64,000 nucleotides of DNA from Gnetum montanum (lineage: Eukaryota; Streptophyta; Gnetopsida; Gnetales; Gnetaceae), in NCBI GenBank assembly GCA_015680685.1, contig MNCI01029649.1, positions 69,365 to 133,364 on the forward strand, given 5' to 3'. Below the pieces are notes generated by a model. That model was not told where the DNA came from and did no database searches. It saw only the letters and a program-made list of their open reading frames with translations. A program made the position numbers and the translations under genes. Shown piece by piece: positions 21,661 to 32,848 of the stretch. Each line of letters begins with the position of its first letter. Position 1 is the stretch's first letter.

Positions 21661-22525
21661 AGATGAGTTGCATGGTTTGGCCACGTTGATGAGATGTCGT
21701 CAACGTGATCCTGTTGACGTGATCTTGTCAATGCAAGGTTTGACCTGTTGACATGTACCCATCAATGGGGCACCCTATTTTGCCTATAAATGTGTGCCTA
21801 CCTGTTGCATTTATGACATTCCATTCATAGTTGTTGCAAAGCTCTAGCAATTTTTCCATTCAAAAGTTAGAATATTTTCTAAGTGCCTATAGTAGGAGTC
21901 AAAGAGTATATGGATCTTTATTTGAGCACTATTGTACTTAAGCACTTCAATGTGTATGGCAATAAAGACAAGCCTTCTAATCAAACCTTGCAGCACTTGG
22001 ACTAGATTAATTTTTTTTCTTTAAGCATTTAATATTTAAGAAATTTTCTTTAATTTTTAAGTAATTAATTAATATAGATTAAATAAAAAACATAAGTATG
22101 ACCACTTCAAGCATATGTCTAACACTTGATAATCCTAGTAATGCTTAACATTTGGTAACTTAGTAGTGCTATATGTGTTCAGGATGTGTATTAGCAAGTG
22201 GGAATAGATGCTAATGTTAGGATTAGTTAAGTGATAGCTAGTTATTATATTAGTTAAATATTAGATTAACTATTTATTTATTCTTAATTCTTAGGCAACT
22301 TAATTCATAAAATAGATAAACTAATAAAAATCATATACCTTAGTTCCATGTAACCATACCCTTGCACTTCACAAGTGGAACTCGAAAGAAAATGATTGCA
22401 ACAATTAGTTTCAACTCTTAGAACTAGTGTACTTAAAAACCTAAAGTCTTTGGAATTCAACCAGATCGCTGAGTGAATGTTAGTGATTTGTATGGTTGGG
22501 CATAGGGTATACTCACTACTCATCA
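21661..22525 (+). repeat. Element A 3' LTR
   Basis: About 865 bases from AGATGAG (family TGATGAG, so the terminal TG has mutated to AG) to CTACTCATCA. Inside: the hexamer array at 21685-21766, TATAAA at 21785-21790, a conserved transcribed stretch (GAATATTTTCTAAGTGCC; CAATAAAGAC near 21959, an AATAAA signal), a TTGGTAACTTAGTAGTG segment, and the U5 end GGTTGGGCATAGGG shared with B, D, E and F. Homologous to the other LTRs in R and U5 but not in the U3 array motif. Followed by GTAAG. Confidence 0.85.
21685..21790 (+). promoter_or_regulatory. Element A LTR promoter: GTTGAC/GTCAAC hexamer array and TATA box
   Basis: Hexamers at 21685 (GTTGAT), 21699 (GTCAAC), 21713 (GTTGAC), 21727 (GTCAAT), 21747 (GTTGAC) and 21761 (ATCAAT). 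The gaps between them are 8, 8, 8, 14 and 8 bases; then 18 bases to TATAAA at 21785. Orientation alternates between copies. The same gaps occur with GATATC in elements B, E and F. Read directly from sequence; factor binding is inferred. Confidence 0.75.
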
Positions 22526-23574
22526 GTAAGTAAAGTATATAAAGTATAATGTATATGTTATACACATGAGTTACGTATATGCATCACCTCTCTCTACCAT
22601 CTATTTTTGCCCCTTTTTTCTATCATCTATTTTTTGCTAATTGATTTTTCTGTCATCGCCTTTACAAAACTATGTTTTGTCATGTTTTTTCTGAAAAACA
22701 TTTTCAATCCTTTTTTCTTTATTTTAAAGTCAATTTTAATCCTATTTCTTCTATTCTTCCCCTTATAAATTGGTTGTGGCCCTTAATATATCTCATCTTA
22801 TTTTGTAAAAGGATTTTTGGTGTTATAGGTTAAGTGAAGCAAAAACTAATTTAGAGTGTTAGGTAGAAAAGGAAGATGCTAAAAAAATTCTGAAAGCCCT
22901 ACCAATACAAGTAAGATAGTTTATTCTACTTTTCTTTTCATGTACCTCTCCTATTTGGTTATGGATTTTCTATGTTTCCTTTTTGCATTATTTTTACATG
23001 TTTTCAATTATTATGCCAAGATTTTGCCAAATTTTCATCATTTTGGGCTTATTTTTATATTTTAATCTTGTCAAGACCATTTTTAATCTTTTGGATAAAT
23101 TTTAAGTTTTTTGGAAACTTTTTCCAACTTGCTTCTTAAATATTTTATGATTATTTTGAACCAACTCTTGATTTACACATATTTTTGTTAGACTTTTGTG
23201 GAATTTTAGCTATTTTGAAAATATTTTAAATTTTTAAAATAAAATAATGATATTTATAAAATCAATTTTGCTTAGTTGGTAGTAAGAGTCACAAATATTT
23301 TAGATACCCTTGTCTACATGCAATAGTGAAGTGTTCCTTGATGGAACCCACCCCATATCAACAAGGTTTGTTAGATGGATTTCCTAACTTGGATTTTGGT
23401 TCATAAGTTCATGTGAGGCTGGGAAACTAGCCAAGACCATAGCATTGAGTGGTGTGAGTTAAGACATAGTCAAAATATATCCTTTTGATGATACATGTGC
23501 CTTGACCATTGAGGATGTTTGTAGTGAGGCTATTGCCAAGACACAACCATGAGTGACTATTTGGGATCATGAAG

Positions 23575-23865
23575 ATAATATAATGATAGTAGTGAGGTTA
23601 TTTTAAGACTTGTTGGTATATTCTTTTGGGAGTGAGGGTAACCAAAACCTAGCCTTCAAAGATGTCTGGATAAGATATATGCTCTTTGAATTGTTGCTAG
23701 ACGAATTTGTGATATCTTTGAATATTAAATAATTAAAAGGATAATCTTATGATAGTAGTGTAGTTATTTTAAGATATGTCAACGTATTCTTTTGGTGATG
23801 AGTGTAACCAAGACCTAGCCTTTGGAGATGCCTGGATAAAATATATATTCTTTGTACTTTTTGAT
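23575..23865. repeat. Imperfect tandem duplication, period about 167 bases
   Basis: ATGATAGTAGTGAGGTTATT...CTAGCCTTCAAAGATGTCTGG at about 23581-23670 recurs as ATGATAGTAGTGTAGTTATT...CTAGCCTTTGGAGATGCCTGG at about 23748-23837. A more degenerate third copy may lie near 23440-23530. Non-coding. Confidence 0.7.
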
Positions 23866-23978
23866 TTATTTTTAATTCTTGGAAAATTTGTGGCACTTCT
23901 AGACTTTGAAACATTTTCATATATTTAATGAAAAACCTTTACCAAGCCTATATTTGTGGCATTTTTGGACTCTGAAAT

Positions 23979-23983
23979 ATAAG
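23979..23983. repeat. Target site duplication of element B, left copy
   Basis: ATAAG, identical to 34076-34080 on the other side of the element. Five bases is the normal size for Ty3/gypsy insertion. Confidence 0.9.
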
Positions 23984-24870
23984 TGATAAATCATGTTTTT
24001 CATCATTCTAATATCAAGGTGTCCACGATATCAGGTACACAATATTGGATACGCGATATCATGGCCCAAGATGCAATATCGTACATTCGATATCGCAGGG
24101 TTACTCCCAGGTATATAAATACAGTGCCCAGGCGCACAATTAGGAGTAAGTTTTTAGTAGTCAAGTAGTGAAAATCTTGCAGTTTGTCTATTTGAAAGTT
24201 AGAATATTTTCCAAGTGCCTGCAGTAGGAGGTCTAAGTGTAAACGAATCTTTATTCAAGCATTGATGTTCCTGAGCACACCATTATGTTGGCAATAAAGA
24301 CAAACTCTTTGATCCATTCCTTGTAGCAATTGAGACTTTCTTTCTTATTCATTTTCACATTATTAGTTCATACGATTTATATTACTTGTATTTATGAAAT
24401 AATTAATTTTAATTAATTAAGAAAATCATTAAAGTACACAAGCACAACCCCTTCCAGCATACATGTGACACTTGGTAGCTCAGAAACAACTAGCGTTTGA
24501 CAGTCCATCAATGTTTGCAGAAAGTTCAGGATGTGTTCGGGAAGTGGGAATAGTTACTTATGTTAGGCTAGATTAGACTTTAGTTTACTTATCAATTAAT
24601 CGCTCTTAATTTTAATCACTCTTACTTTCATTCTTGCTCTAGGTGAGTGATTCCATAAAAACACAAAATAATAAAAATCTTATGCTTCAGTCATACTTAA
24701 CCATACAATTGCATTTCATAAGTGGGACTGGGAAGACAACAAATGAACAACACTCACACACTATTTAGCTCTAGTGCACTTAGTAATTATAGTCTACAGA
24801 ATTTGACTGGATTGCATGTGAACGTTTGTGATTTGTATGGTTGGACGTAGGGGTACCTTGCCGCTCATCA
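23984..24870 (+). repeat. Element B 5' LTR
   Basis: 887 bases, TGATAAATC...CCGCTCATCA. Contains the GATATC array (24010-24094), TATATAA at 24112, a CAATAAAGAC poly(A)-signal region near 24292, the TTGGTAGCTCAGAAACAACTA segment and the U5 end with TTGTATGGTTGG. Pairs with 33219-34075. Confidence 0.93.
24010..24119 (+). promoter_or_regulatory. Element B 5' LTR promoter: GATATC hexamer array and TATA box
   Basis: AATATC 24010, GATATC 24027, AATATT 24041, GATATC 24055, AATATC 24075, GATATC 24089. Gaps 11, 8, 8, 14 and 8 bases, then 17 bases to TATATAA at 24112. The flanks are partly palindromic (CGCGATATC, TACACAATATT). The gap series equals that of element A except for the hexamer itself. Confidence 0.75.
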
Positions 24871-24889
24871 TTTGCGTTGTTGTCGGGGA
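24871..24889 (+). promoter_or_regulatory. Element B primer binding site (Asp-tRNA type, degenerate)
   Basis: TTTGCGTTGTTGTCGGGGA follows the LTR. It matches, with several changes, the TGGCGCCGTTGCCGGGGA site complementary to the 3' end of plant tRNA-Asp, used by Athila-type elements. The better kept copy is in element E. Confidence 0.75.
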
Positions 24890-25062
24890 CTGTAGTTTTT
24901 CGTGTGCTATCTAAGCCTAGTGAAACTTAGTAACCTTGTTGTTTGAAACCTAAGAGTTAAATCCTACAAAAACAAAAATTATTATCATTATCATTAAATT
25001 AAATAAAACTACACACTGTTTATTAACACAAAATTTCTTCTTCTCATAGGAGCCCATTTGCA

Positions 25063-27560
25063 CCAAAGGTAGTTCAAATGCCTCAACAATACCAAGTGGT
25101 ATATGCTCATCCCGATGAGCATGTACCAAACTTTACCTTCATCTTGCATCAAGATGAACTGATGTAGTGGTTTGATATGGAAGGAAACATTGTGTTGCCA
25201 CCTGATCGATCTGTTCCAACAATGCTCCATCTAATGCTCACATGACACGAGCTTCAACATCTCCATGGAGAATATGAGATGCGAGATCCCAACTCAAGGT
25301 GTTATCATCTCACTAAAGCACAAAAATTAATGGATTGGTAGCTGGAGCACCAACATGAGCTTGTGAAGGGAAAGGGGTCAAACATCTTTCCACCTCTGCT
25401 TAGCCCAATTGATGAAGGCAACCATTTTTTTAGTGATTCTCCTCTCTTTGACTTTGTTCAAGGAGCCCTCAACCAGAATTTACAATCTACAATCCATGAT
25501 CCAAGTTTTGGTTAAAACGGATCCAATAACAAAAATGGATCTGGAGAAGCAAGTCAAGAAAAGGGAAACAAAGGAGATCATGATCACAATCCTGGTTGCA
25601 AGCATCAAAGGAAGGATGATAAGTGTCAGCATGGAACAAGTTCTCCTTCTTCTTACCCTTCATCATCATCATCTTCTTCTTCATATGGTTTAGATCATGG
25701 CTGCAGAAGAAATAATTGTGATGGAGGTGACCAACGGGACCAGAATAATAGAAGGGACTATTGGGACTGTTGTGACCGAAGACATGGGCAATCCAAAGAG
25801 GCCCATTATCAAGAAAGAAGGGCTAGTAGGGAACATCGTAGGCACCATCATCATGGCCTTGATGAACCTCTACTTGCTACTCAAGACATGTTAAATATTC
25901 TAGAGGCTATCAGGATTCCAACCAGGCATGTGAAGGATAGTAGAATAAAGAGGCTTGATATGAACAATATTCCTCGGTTCGTGAGAGGATATCATGCTGA
26001 TTTGCAAAATCATATTTAGGCCTTCCAAGATGCATGTGCCTTGCAAAATATTGAAAATGACTAACAAAAGCTAAAATTATTTCCAAAGACACTTATAAAG
26101 GAAGCAGATAGTTGGTATCGATCCTTGGAACTAGCATCAATCAGGCGGTGGAGTACGATGTTGGAATTATTCAATGACAAATATCAAATGTACTCCCAAG
26201 TATCCAATTTAAGGAAACAAATTCAAGGGTGAAAACAAGGGAATCATGAACCCTTGGATGCTGCTATTGGCCGATACTACTCTCTATTGCATAGGTGTCC
26301 TAGTCATGGATACTCTTAGCTTGATCAGCTTCACCATATCATAGATGGGTTGCGGTTTGAAACTAGGAAAACCCTTGGTGTCTATGCCCAAGGGAGATTG
26401 ACAAAGTTAAGCGTCCGTCGGATCAAAAACTAATTAAGTAAGTAGCCAAGGAGGAGGGAGAGCTGAGAAAATGTAAAAGTGTAGAAGAATACAACAAAGA
26501 CCCTTCTATTTGGAAAAAAGAAGGTTCTATTTTGTGACAGTGAGGATGAATTTTCCAGAGATGAGGTGGTGAATAAGAAAACCATACCATTCTAGAAATT
26601 GCAATTAGAAATTACAGCTAAGATTAATCAATTATGGGTCTCCATGGACAATAGGTTTCAAGCTATTTTAAAAATTGCTGAAGAGTCGAAGGAGTAAGGT
26701 GGTGATTGAGAGCATCGAAGACGTAAGGAAGCTAAATGCACCATATGTAAGGGTAAAGGTAAAATGGCTACAATAGAGATGGCTGTGGATAGCAATTTAG
26801 ATGATGATGGTGGATGTGATGTTTACCAGTATGAACATCCTACGGGATGTTATCTAGTTGTATCACACTTACATGAATCTCGGGTGTATGCCTTACATCC
26901 ACGACTTACACAAAGGTAAATGCCCAAAAGATTGTCTTATCCACAAGGCAATCCTCGATAGTTCCACCAACCACAGCAGTACTACCCAAGTGGAACTCCT
27001 CCATAACCTCATGAATTGTACCAGCAGTGGTAGCAACCGCAATCATGGGCATTGCCACCTTTAAGGCAACAATACCCTTACCAAAAACCAGATCCCTATG
27101 GTTACTATGTTTAGCAACCTTCATCTCCAAGGGATCCTTTGGTCATGTTGCTACTTACCAATCCTACCACTACCCTTCTAAAACATACTAATTTTTCTAT
27201 CCAATGAGGGATGCCACCTGCTACCCTCATGCACCTCTTATTCCTGCACCTACTCCTCCACCTCCTACACAACTACTGCTTACTCCATCTATGCAGGGTA
27301 AATTACTTGCACAACCACAGTAAAGGAACACTACGAGGGTAGTTAACTTGCAATTGGTTAACCTATCTAGTGGGTTGGAACCACAAATAAATAAAATATC
27401 CTTCTTCCAACCTCGTAGTCCAAAAAACCCTCAAACACATTAGTGGTCGGTAACCCTGCTCCTCCACCTTCCTTTGTTTCCTCTCTATCTGAGTCTCCTT
27501 CATACCAAAATCCCTCTCGAATCCATACTGTAATGCTGAGACATGTTGTATCTGATTAGA
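25063..27560 (+). pseudogene. Element B gag and Pro/Gln-rich linker
   Basis: Reads YQVVYAHPDEHVPNFTFILH, GNIVLPPDRSVPTMLH, a Ser/His/Asn-rich segment near 25640-25860 ending HRRHHHHGLDEPLLATQ, then the gag domain: MLNILEAIRIPTRHVKDSRI, LDMNNIPRFVRGY, LKLFPKTLIKEADSWYRSLE, RRWSTMLELFNDKYQ, EPLDAAIGRYYSLLHRCPSHGY, LHHIIDGLRFETRKTLGVYA. The zinc-knuckle variant near 26815 reads CDVYQYEHPTGC, with the second Cys changed to Tyr. The linker is rich in Pro, Gln and Tyr. Stops often replace Gln or Trp; at least one frameshift lies near 26420 and another near 26520. Confidence 0.88.
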
Positions 27561-27579
27561 TTTGAGCTGGTAACCTACC

Positions 27580-28048
27580 TAGAAAATTAGTTGATCCTGG
27601 GAGTCCCCTAGTTTACTTGCAAATTGCTAGGAATGAACCTTGTAAAGCTCTTCTTAACTCTGGTTTTGGTGTTAATCTGATCTTGCATGAGATGTACACA
27701 ATGTGGAACCTTCCTTCTTTGAAGAAGAGCAACATCTAGTTGGAATTGATGGGCCAGTCCATCATTGTTCCATTGGGGCTTGTTGAGGACATTGTCACCA
27801 CCATTTTTGGGTGGTTATATCTCACTCATTTCCTAGTAATCAAAGTGGAGTACTGTAAGGGGGATTTTCCAATTATTATGGGAAGGGTGTGGCTAAGTAC
27901 CGTGGATGCAAAAATGGGCATTAGAGATCTTTCCTTGGAAATATCAAAAGAAGATGAATTTAGAAAGATCAAAAAGAAGAGAGTTCTATGTATCACGTAT
28001 AGCGATTCAAGGTGCCATTATGTGAAGACATTATGGTCAGTAAAGTAA
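27580..28048 (+). pseudogene. Element B aspartic protease
   Basis: PLVYLQIARNEPCKALLNSGFGVNLI near 27609-27680: the catalytic DSG reads NSG. It continues LPSLKKSNI, a stop, then an open frame at 27740-28048 with SIIVPLGLVEDIVTTIFGW, GDFPIIMGRVWLSTVDAKMG, IRDLSLEISKEDEF and ITYSDSRCHYV. The loss of the Asp predicts no protease activity. Confidence 0.87.
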
Positions 28049-28159
28049 ACATCTATCTCTACATGCAAGCAATGTGCACTAAAAGTCAATATCCAAAGAT
28101 GTCTGTATGTAGTAGCCACAAAATAAGAGGGCACCCAGTGGCTGATAGTTGATTCTAGT

Positions 28160-29290
28160 AGTAGTACATTATGCATGGAACCAACTGAGGGCCTAACTTA
28201 CGAATATGTTGCAAGTATGGATGAACTCAAGCAAGTTCATCACCATCTCTTTGAAGGAGCAAATGATGATGTCAATTGGGATGAGCTGGAAATTCCTGAC
28301 AATTTTAAACAAGAGCCCCTTAAATTGAAGATGTTATCGGCTAGAAAGAAGTATGTATTTTTGAAAAATGGAAGGCCAATTATTATTAATGCCAAGCTTG
28401 CTACAGAACAGAAGAAAATTTTTTTAAAAGTTATGAAAAAATGGTTAGTAGCCTTCACCTGGTCATATTCCAAACTTACTAGGATAGATCCAAGAATATG
28501 CCAGCATCAAATATACATTGACCTCACTGTCAATTTGAAATGACAGTCACATCAGCATTTGAATCCCAAGTTAAAATAAATTGTCAAAGGGGAGATTGAA
28601 CAACTCCTCAAAGTAGGATTCATTTATCCCTTCATAGATAGTGACTGGGTCAACCCACTCATGATCGTGCTAAAGAAAGGAGGCAAATGGCAAGTGTGCA
28701 TTGACTTTCGGTTACTCAACATGGCAACTTTCAAGGATCATTTTCCATTGCCTTTCATTGACCAAGTGTTGGACACCATTTCGGGGCACAGCTATTATGG
28801 CTTTCTTGATGGTTACAGTGGCTATAACTAAATTCGAACTGCACTAGAGGACCAGGAAAAGACAACTTTCACAAGTCCTTGGGGGACTTTTGCTTACCGT
28901 AAGATACCATTTGGTCTATGTAATGCCCCACCTACATTTCAACAATTAGTTCTCAGCATTTTCCAACAATAGATTGGTAGTGGGGTAGAAGTTTTTATGC
29001 ATGATTTTTCTACCTATGGAGCTATGTTCGAGTAAGCCCTAGACTATCTTGAGTAGGTGTTAAAGAGATGTGTCAAAACAAACCTTTGGCTCAATTGGAA
29101 AAAGAGCCATCTTATGGTTCAGGAAGGCATAGTCTTGGGGCATTGCATCTCAAAAGCAAGAATCAAAGTGGACCCTAAAAAAATAACGATCATCCAAGGA
29201 ATAACCCATCAAGCTGAAACAGTCAAAGAAGTTTAGTTTTCATACTGGCTACTACCGACAATTCATCGAGAATTTTTCCAAAATCACCAA
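28160..29290 (+). pseudogene. Element B reverse transcriptase
   Basis: An open start (MEPTEGLTYEYVASMDELKQ, WDELEIPDNFKQEPLKLK, GRPIIINAKLATEQ, AFTWSYSKLTRIDPRICQH), then GFIYPFIDSDWVNPLMIV, KKGGKWQVCIDFRLLNMATF, DHFPLPFIDQVLDTISGHSY, FLDGYSGYN, WGTFAYRKIPFGLCNAPPTF. The active site reads FMHD at 28994-29005 (family FMDD), losing one catalytic Asp. Stops at FQQ(stop)IGS and LE(stop)VLKRC recur at the same places in C, D and the fragment at 4315-5240. A frameshift near 29235 spoils the GYYRQFIENF region. Confidence 0.9.
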
Positions 29291-29339
29291 GCCGTTGGTA
29301 GAATTGACAAAGAAGGATGCATCATTTACTTGGACCCAT

Positions 29340-29800
29340 GCATGTGAATCAACATTTTTCAAAAAGCTTGTTGAAAATCTCATTCTTCAAGTGCTAGATT
29401 GGTCTAGACCGTTTCATGTGATGACCGATGCATCAAATTATGCTTTGTGGGTAGTGCTTACATAGATGGATGATCAAAAAAGTTCATATTACATTCATTG
29501 CACAAGCTAGAGCATCATAGGTGCACAACTGAACTACACCACCACACAAAAGGAGTTGATGATCATGGTGTTTACTTTAGAGAATTTTAGGCACTATGTG
29601 TTTAGCTACAAAGTGTTTGTGCACACAGATCATAACACCATCAGATTTTTAATGAACAAACCAACTGTGAGCCCTCGTGTCATACGGTGGCTTACGATTT
29701 TGTAGGAATTTGATCTCACAATGGTAGATCGTAAATGTGTGAAGAATGTGATCGTGGATCACTTATTGTGAATAAGATGAGATGACAAGGAGAAATAGAG
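29340..29800 (+). pseudogene. Element B RNase H domain
   Basis: PFHVMTDASNYALW, LT(stop)MDDQ, AQLNYTTTQKELMIMVFTLE, FRHYVFSYKVFVHTDHNTIRFLMNK, SPRVIRWLTI, FDLTMVDRK and VIVDHLL. The D, E, D positions (TDAS, KELM, HTDH) are present; stops replace Gln in at least two places. Confidence 0.85.
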
Positions 29801-29899
29801 CCCTTTATCTGATCATTCCCTAATGAATCTCTCCTTATAGGTGCTATTAATGCATAAATGCCTGATGAATCAAAATGGTATGACACCATGCTCACTTAT

Positions 29900-31190
29900 C
29901 TACTCAAGCAAGAACTACTGCAAGGGCTGAACACTAGAAAGAAACAATAGTTTCTTCACTAGGTCAAATGTTTCATGGAGATTAATGAAAACCTTTACAA
30001 GATTTGTCTCAATGGCCTAGTACGTTGGTGTGTCCTTGATATGGATTAACTATGCATTGTTCAGGATGCTCACAAAGGTCCTTGCAGGGGCCATTATGCT
30101 GGGAGATGCATGGCCATAAAAATTATCATGGTAGGGTATTATTAGCTAACAATCTTCAAGGATGCACATTAATTCGTCCGTGCTTTTGATCATTGCTAAA
30201 GAGATGGTGGAATAACAGCTCGAATGGAGGGGTCACAACAATGAATACAACCTCTCAAACCATTTGACATTTGGGTCATTGAATTTATGGATCCCATCAC
30301 AAGTTTATCAAATGAAAAGGCATATATAATAGTTGCAGTTGACTATTGTACCAATTGGGTAGAAGCAGCAACCGTCACTAACTATACCTTCACCACTGCT
30401 ACTCGATTTGTACAACAAAACATTGTAAATAGGTTTGGCATACCTTGTGCATTAGTTTATGATAATGGAACTAATTTTATAGGTGCCACTTTTTGGAACT
30501 TGATGCAATGCTTGGGGGTTGAACATAAATTCACAACACCATATCACCCCCAAGCCAATGGTCAAGCTAAGGTCACTAATCGGGAGATTACAAAAATCTT
30601 AATGCATACCATTAGCAAATACCGAAGGGGCTGGAGCACTAAATTAAATGATGCCCTTTGGGCCTATCGCTCCACATGGAAGCTTTCCATAGGTTATTCT
30701 CCCTATGAGCTTGTGTACAGAAAACCACCAACATTGCCCATCCAATCCAAGCTCTGTACACTCTCTACAGCCTATGACCTTGACCTAGATCTAAGTCTAC
30801 CACAGAAAGAATGGTTAATGAGTCTTAACTTACTAGAAAAGAATCAATTAATGGCCCTTTCATCCAACGAAATGCATAAGGCATTCAACAAGACACGCCA
30901 TGACCTCAAAATAAGAAAAGTCAAGTTTCAACCAAGAGACAAGGTTCTCTATTGGAATCCTACACATGTACCCTAATGAACCAAATTTCAAACATTGTGG
31001 AAAGGACCTTACATTATAGATGAGAATTTTCCATCTTAGTCCATGATCATCTACAAACCTAATAGCCTAGACAAAAAATAATTAGTCAACATTCAACAAA
31101 TAAAACCTTTCCATGAGCCAAAGCCAACCAACTCAACAAACACCTCGCCAGATGGACAACCATGCTCAATCTTTCAGATCTCTCCTTTCC
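29900..31190 (+). pseudogene. Element B integrase
   Basis: N-terminal zinc region (KTCLNGLVRWCVL, AHKGPCRGHYAGRCM), then DIWVIEFMDPI (first Asp reads Glu), then a 229-codon open frame (30287-30976) with VDYCTNWVEAATVTNYT, FGIPCALVYDNGTNF (second Asp present), PYHPQANGQAKVTNREITKIL (catalytic Glu reads Lys), WAYRSTWKLSIGYSPYELVY, HDLKIRKVKFQPRDKVLYWNP. After a double stop at 30974-30979 the tail continues with VNIQQIKPFHE. Two of three catalytic residues are lost, so it is inactive despite the long open frame. Confidence 0.9.
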
Positions 31191-32845
31191 AACTTAGTCA
31201 TGGGGGAGATGGCCACACATACTAACACCTTAGGTGGCTCCTTAGTTTTTGACTTTTTTGTTTTTCACATTTTTTGTTTTACAACATTTTGTTTTCATCT
31301 TCTTTGTTTTACATCTTTATTTTACATATTTGTATTTTTAAGTTTATTAGTCTTTTCTTAGTTTTTTTTATACCAATGTTAATATATTCAATATTTATTG
31401 TCTACATTTTTACTTTCTTTTATGGTTATGTTTCTTGTGTTTGATGTGTTTCTCTACCTTTTTTGCTAATAAGGTGGTAGGTACAATGATAATGCACTAC
31501 TCGATGGTGGTATGCTTTACTTGTAATTTGATTGTTGATGTCTGGTTTCTAACTTTGAATGTCATTAATGATGATTGGGACATGGTTTCTTTTCATGTAA
31601 CGAGCAGTGAGTCCACATCATCCACCCATCCACATACTCTATGTTTTTCCTTGTTTTGGAAGTGTGTAGTCTCTTCTTCATTAATACAACTTTAATAAAT
31701 TGGTAACTTGTGTAGTTTTCATAATTGGGAAGGAATCAAAGGTTTGGATAGGGTGTGGCTTCAAAGGGATGCAGTATTCTTTGTGCTTTTCTATTTTCTT
31801 ATGTGCAGAGGTGTTCTCATAAGCTTCTCACCATTCTACATCATTTCATAATAGGAAGTCAATAAGTCCTTGCATGGTATGGTCCTCATCAAAAAAAAGA
31901 AAAAAAAAAGATAAGGATTCAAAGCACACACCCCTTGGAAAAAATAAATGCGAAAAAATACATGGGTCTTTGCATGGTATGGTTCCCATTCAAAAAAAAC
32001 ATGGGAATTCAAAGCACACACCTTAGACCAAATAAAAGGGCTACAAGCACTGGTTATGGGACTTGTCTTATCTCCTCTAACTAAGGCCCTTTCTCACTTC
32101 CTACCTTCACTCCAATTTGGAATAGTTGTTTTTTTGTGGGAGCATTCTTGTATCTTAGGGGATGGACTTGCCTTAGAATGTTAATGTGAAGTCACTGAAA
32201 GTGATTGGTTTTGATCTGGATTGAGGAAGAATCCTACCAAGTCAATTAATCACAAATTCCATAAGGGACTGCATGTGACCATAATTAGGAACTCCATTCC
32301 ACTCTCTCTATCATTTATTTATGCTTTTAATGCCTTACCTCCCTACTAGTTTCATGTTTTGATTCAATGTTCTGGTTTAATGTGTTGAGTTTCTCAGTCG
32401 ATTACTTTTGGGTTTTCGTACTTAACTTTCCATAACCATTAATCATCCATGGTGCCCACGGACTCCTTGGTTTGAAGTTATGCAAGGTCATAAAAGGCTT
32501 GTGCCTGCTTTGGGGAGGACCCACTTGCATATCTTTTGGTTTGGTTAAGTTAAGTTCTTTACCCTTAGACATTATTACAATCAAATTCTTTTTATTTACC
32601 CCATCCATGTCATCCAATTGTATTTAACTTCACGACTGTTTGTAATAAACTCCTTTTTATTGTTGTGAATACCCTCTTTCTAGTATTCCTTGTGTTAATC
32701 TTTTTCTGAATTGTATGGATCACTTCTCTTATTTAACCCATTCGTCAGTCTTTCCACTAACAACATTAAGCAACCAATCTATTACAATCATAACCTTACT
32801 AGATAAAATCGCTAATAAGACAAGGTACTCAACCATTATCTATTG
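31191..32845 (+). repeat. Element B conserved non-coding spacer
   Basis: T-rich start (31240-31400), then the family blocks: CATCATCCACCCATCCACAT near 31616, GGGTGTGGCTTCAAAGGGAT near 31751-31770, CTAACTAAGGCCCTTTCTCA near 32077-32096, CTTTGGGGAGGACCCACTTG near 32507-32526. The AGACATGTTACCC block of other copies is mostly lost here. Confidence 0.75.
31862..32040 (+). repeat. Local imperfect tandem duplication in the element B spacer
   Basis: CCTTGCATGGTATGGTCCTC...GATTCAAAGCACACACC (about 31868-31934) is repeated as CTTTGCATGGTATGGTTCCC...AATTCAAAGCACACACC (about 31969-32025). Other copies carry this block once. Confidence 0.7.
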
Positions 32846-32848
32846 CAC

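Larger units (their letters stand above)
11190..22525 (+). mobile_element. Element A: 5'-truncated Athila-like Ty3/gypsy element with an extra 3' gene
   Basis: In sense order: the end of the 5' leader, gag, protease, an internally deleted RT, RNase H, integrase, a 1.5-kb non-coding spacer, an internal TATA promoter, a coiled-coil extra gene of about 0.9 thousand codons, polypurine tract and 3' LTR. No 5' LTR or primer site was found, so a TSD cannot be tested; GTAAG follows the 3' LTR. All genes carry many stops. Together with F it shows that the extra gene belongs to the element: same position between spacer and LTR in two copies of different LTR type and opposite orientation. Confidence 0.88.
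22526..23983. other. Host DNA between elements A and B
   Basis: AT-rich with no gene seen. It contains an imperfect tandem duplication (listed separately) and ends with ATAAG, the left target-site copy of element B (23979-23983). Confidence 0.55.

Noticed and set aside
28160-31190. An alternative genetic code reading TAA/TAG as Gln, suggested by many Gln-to-stop positions
   Set aside because: The elements and their Asp-tRNA primer sites are of plant type, frameshifts are common as well, and methylation-driven transitions explain Gln-to-stop changes.
31241-31361. Membrane-protein-like frames (Phe/Leu-rich) after integrase in A, B, C and D
   Set aside because: They come from the T-rich start of the spacer; frames differ between copies and do not align as proteins.
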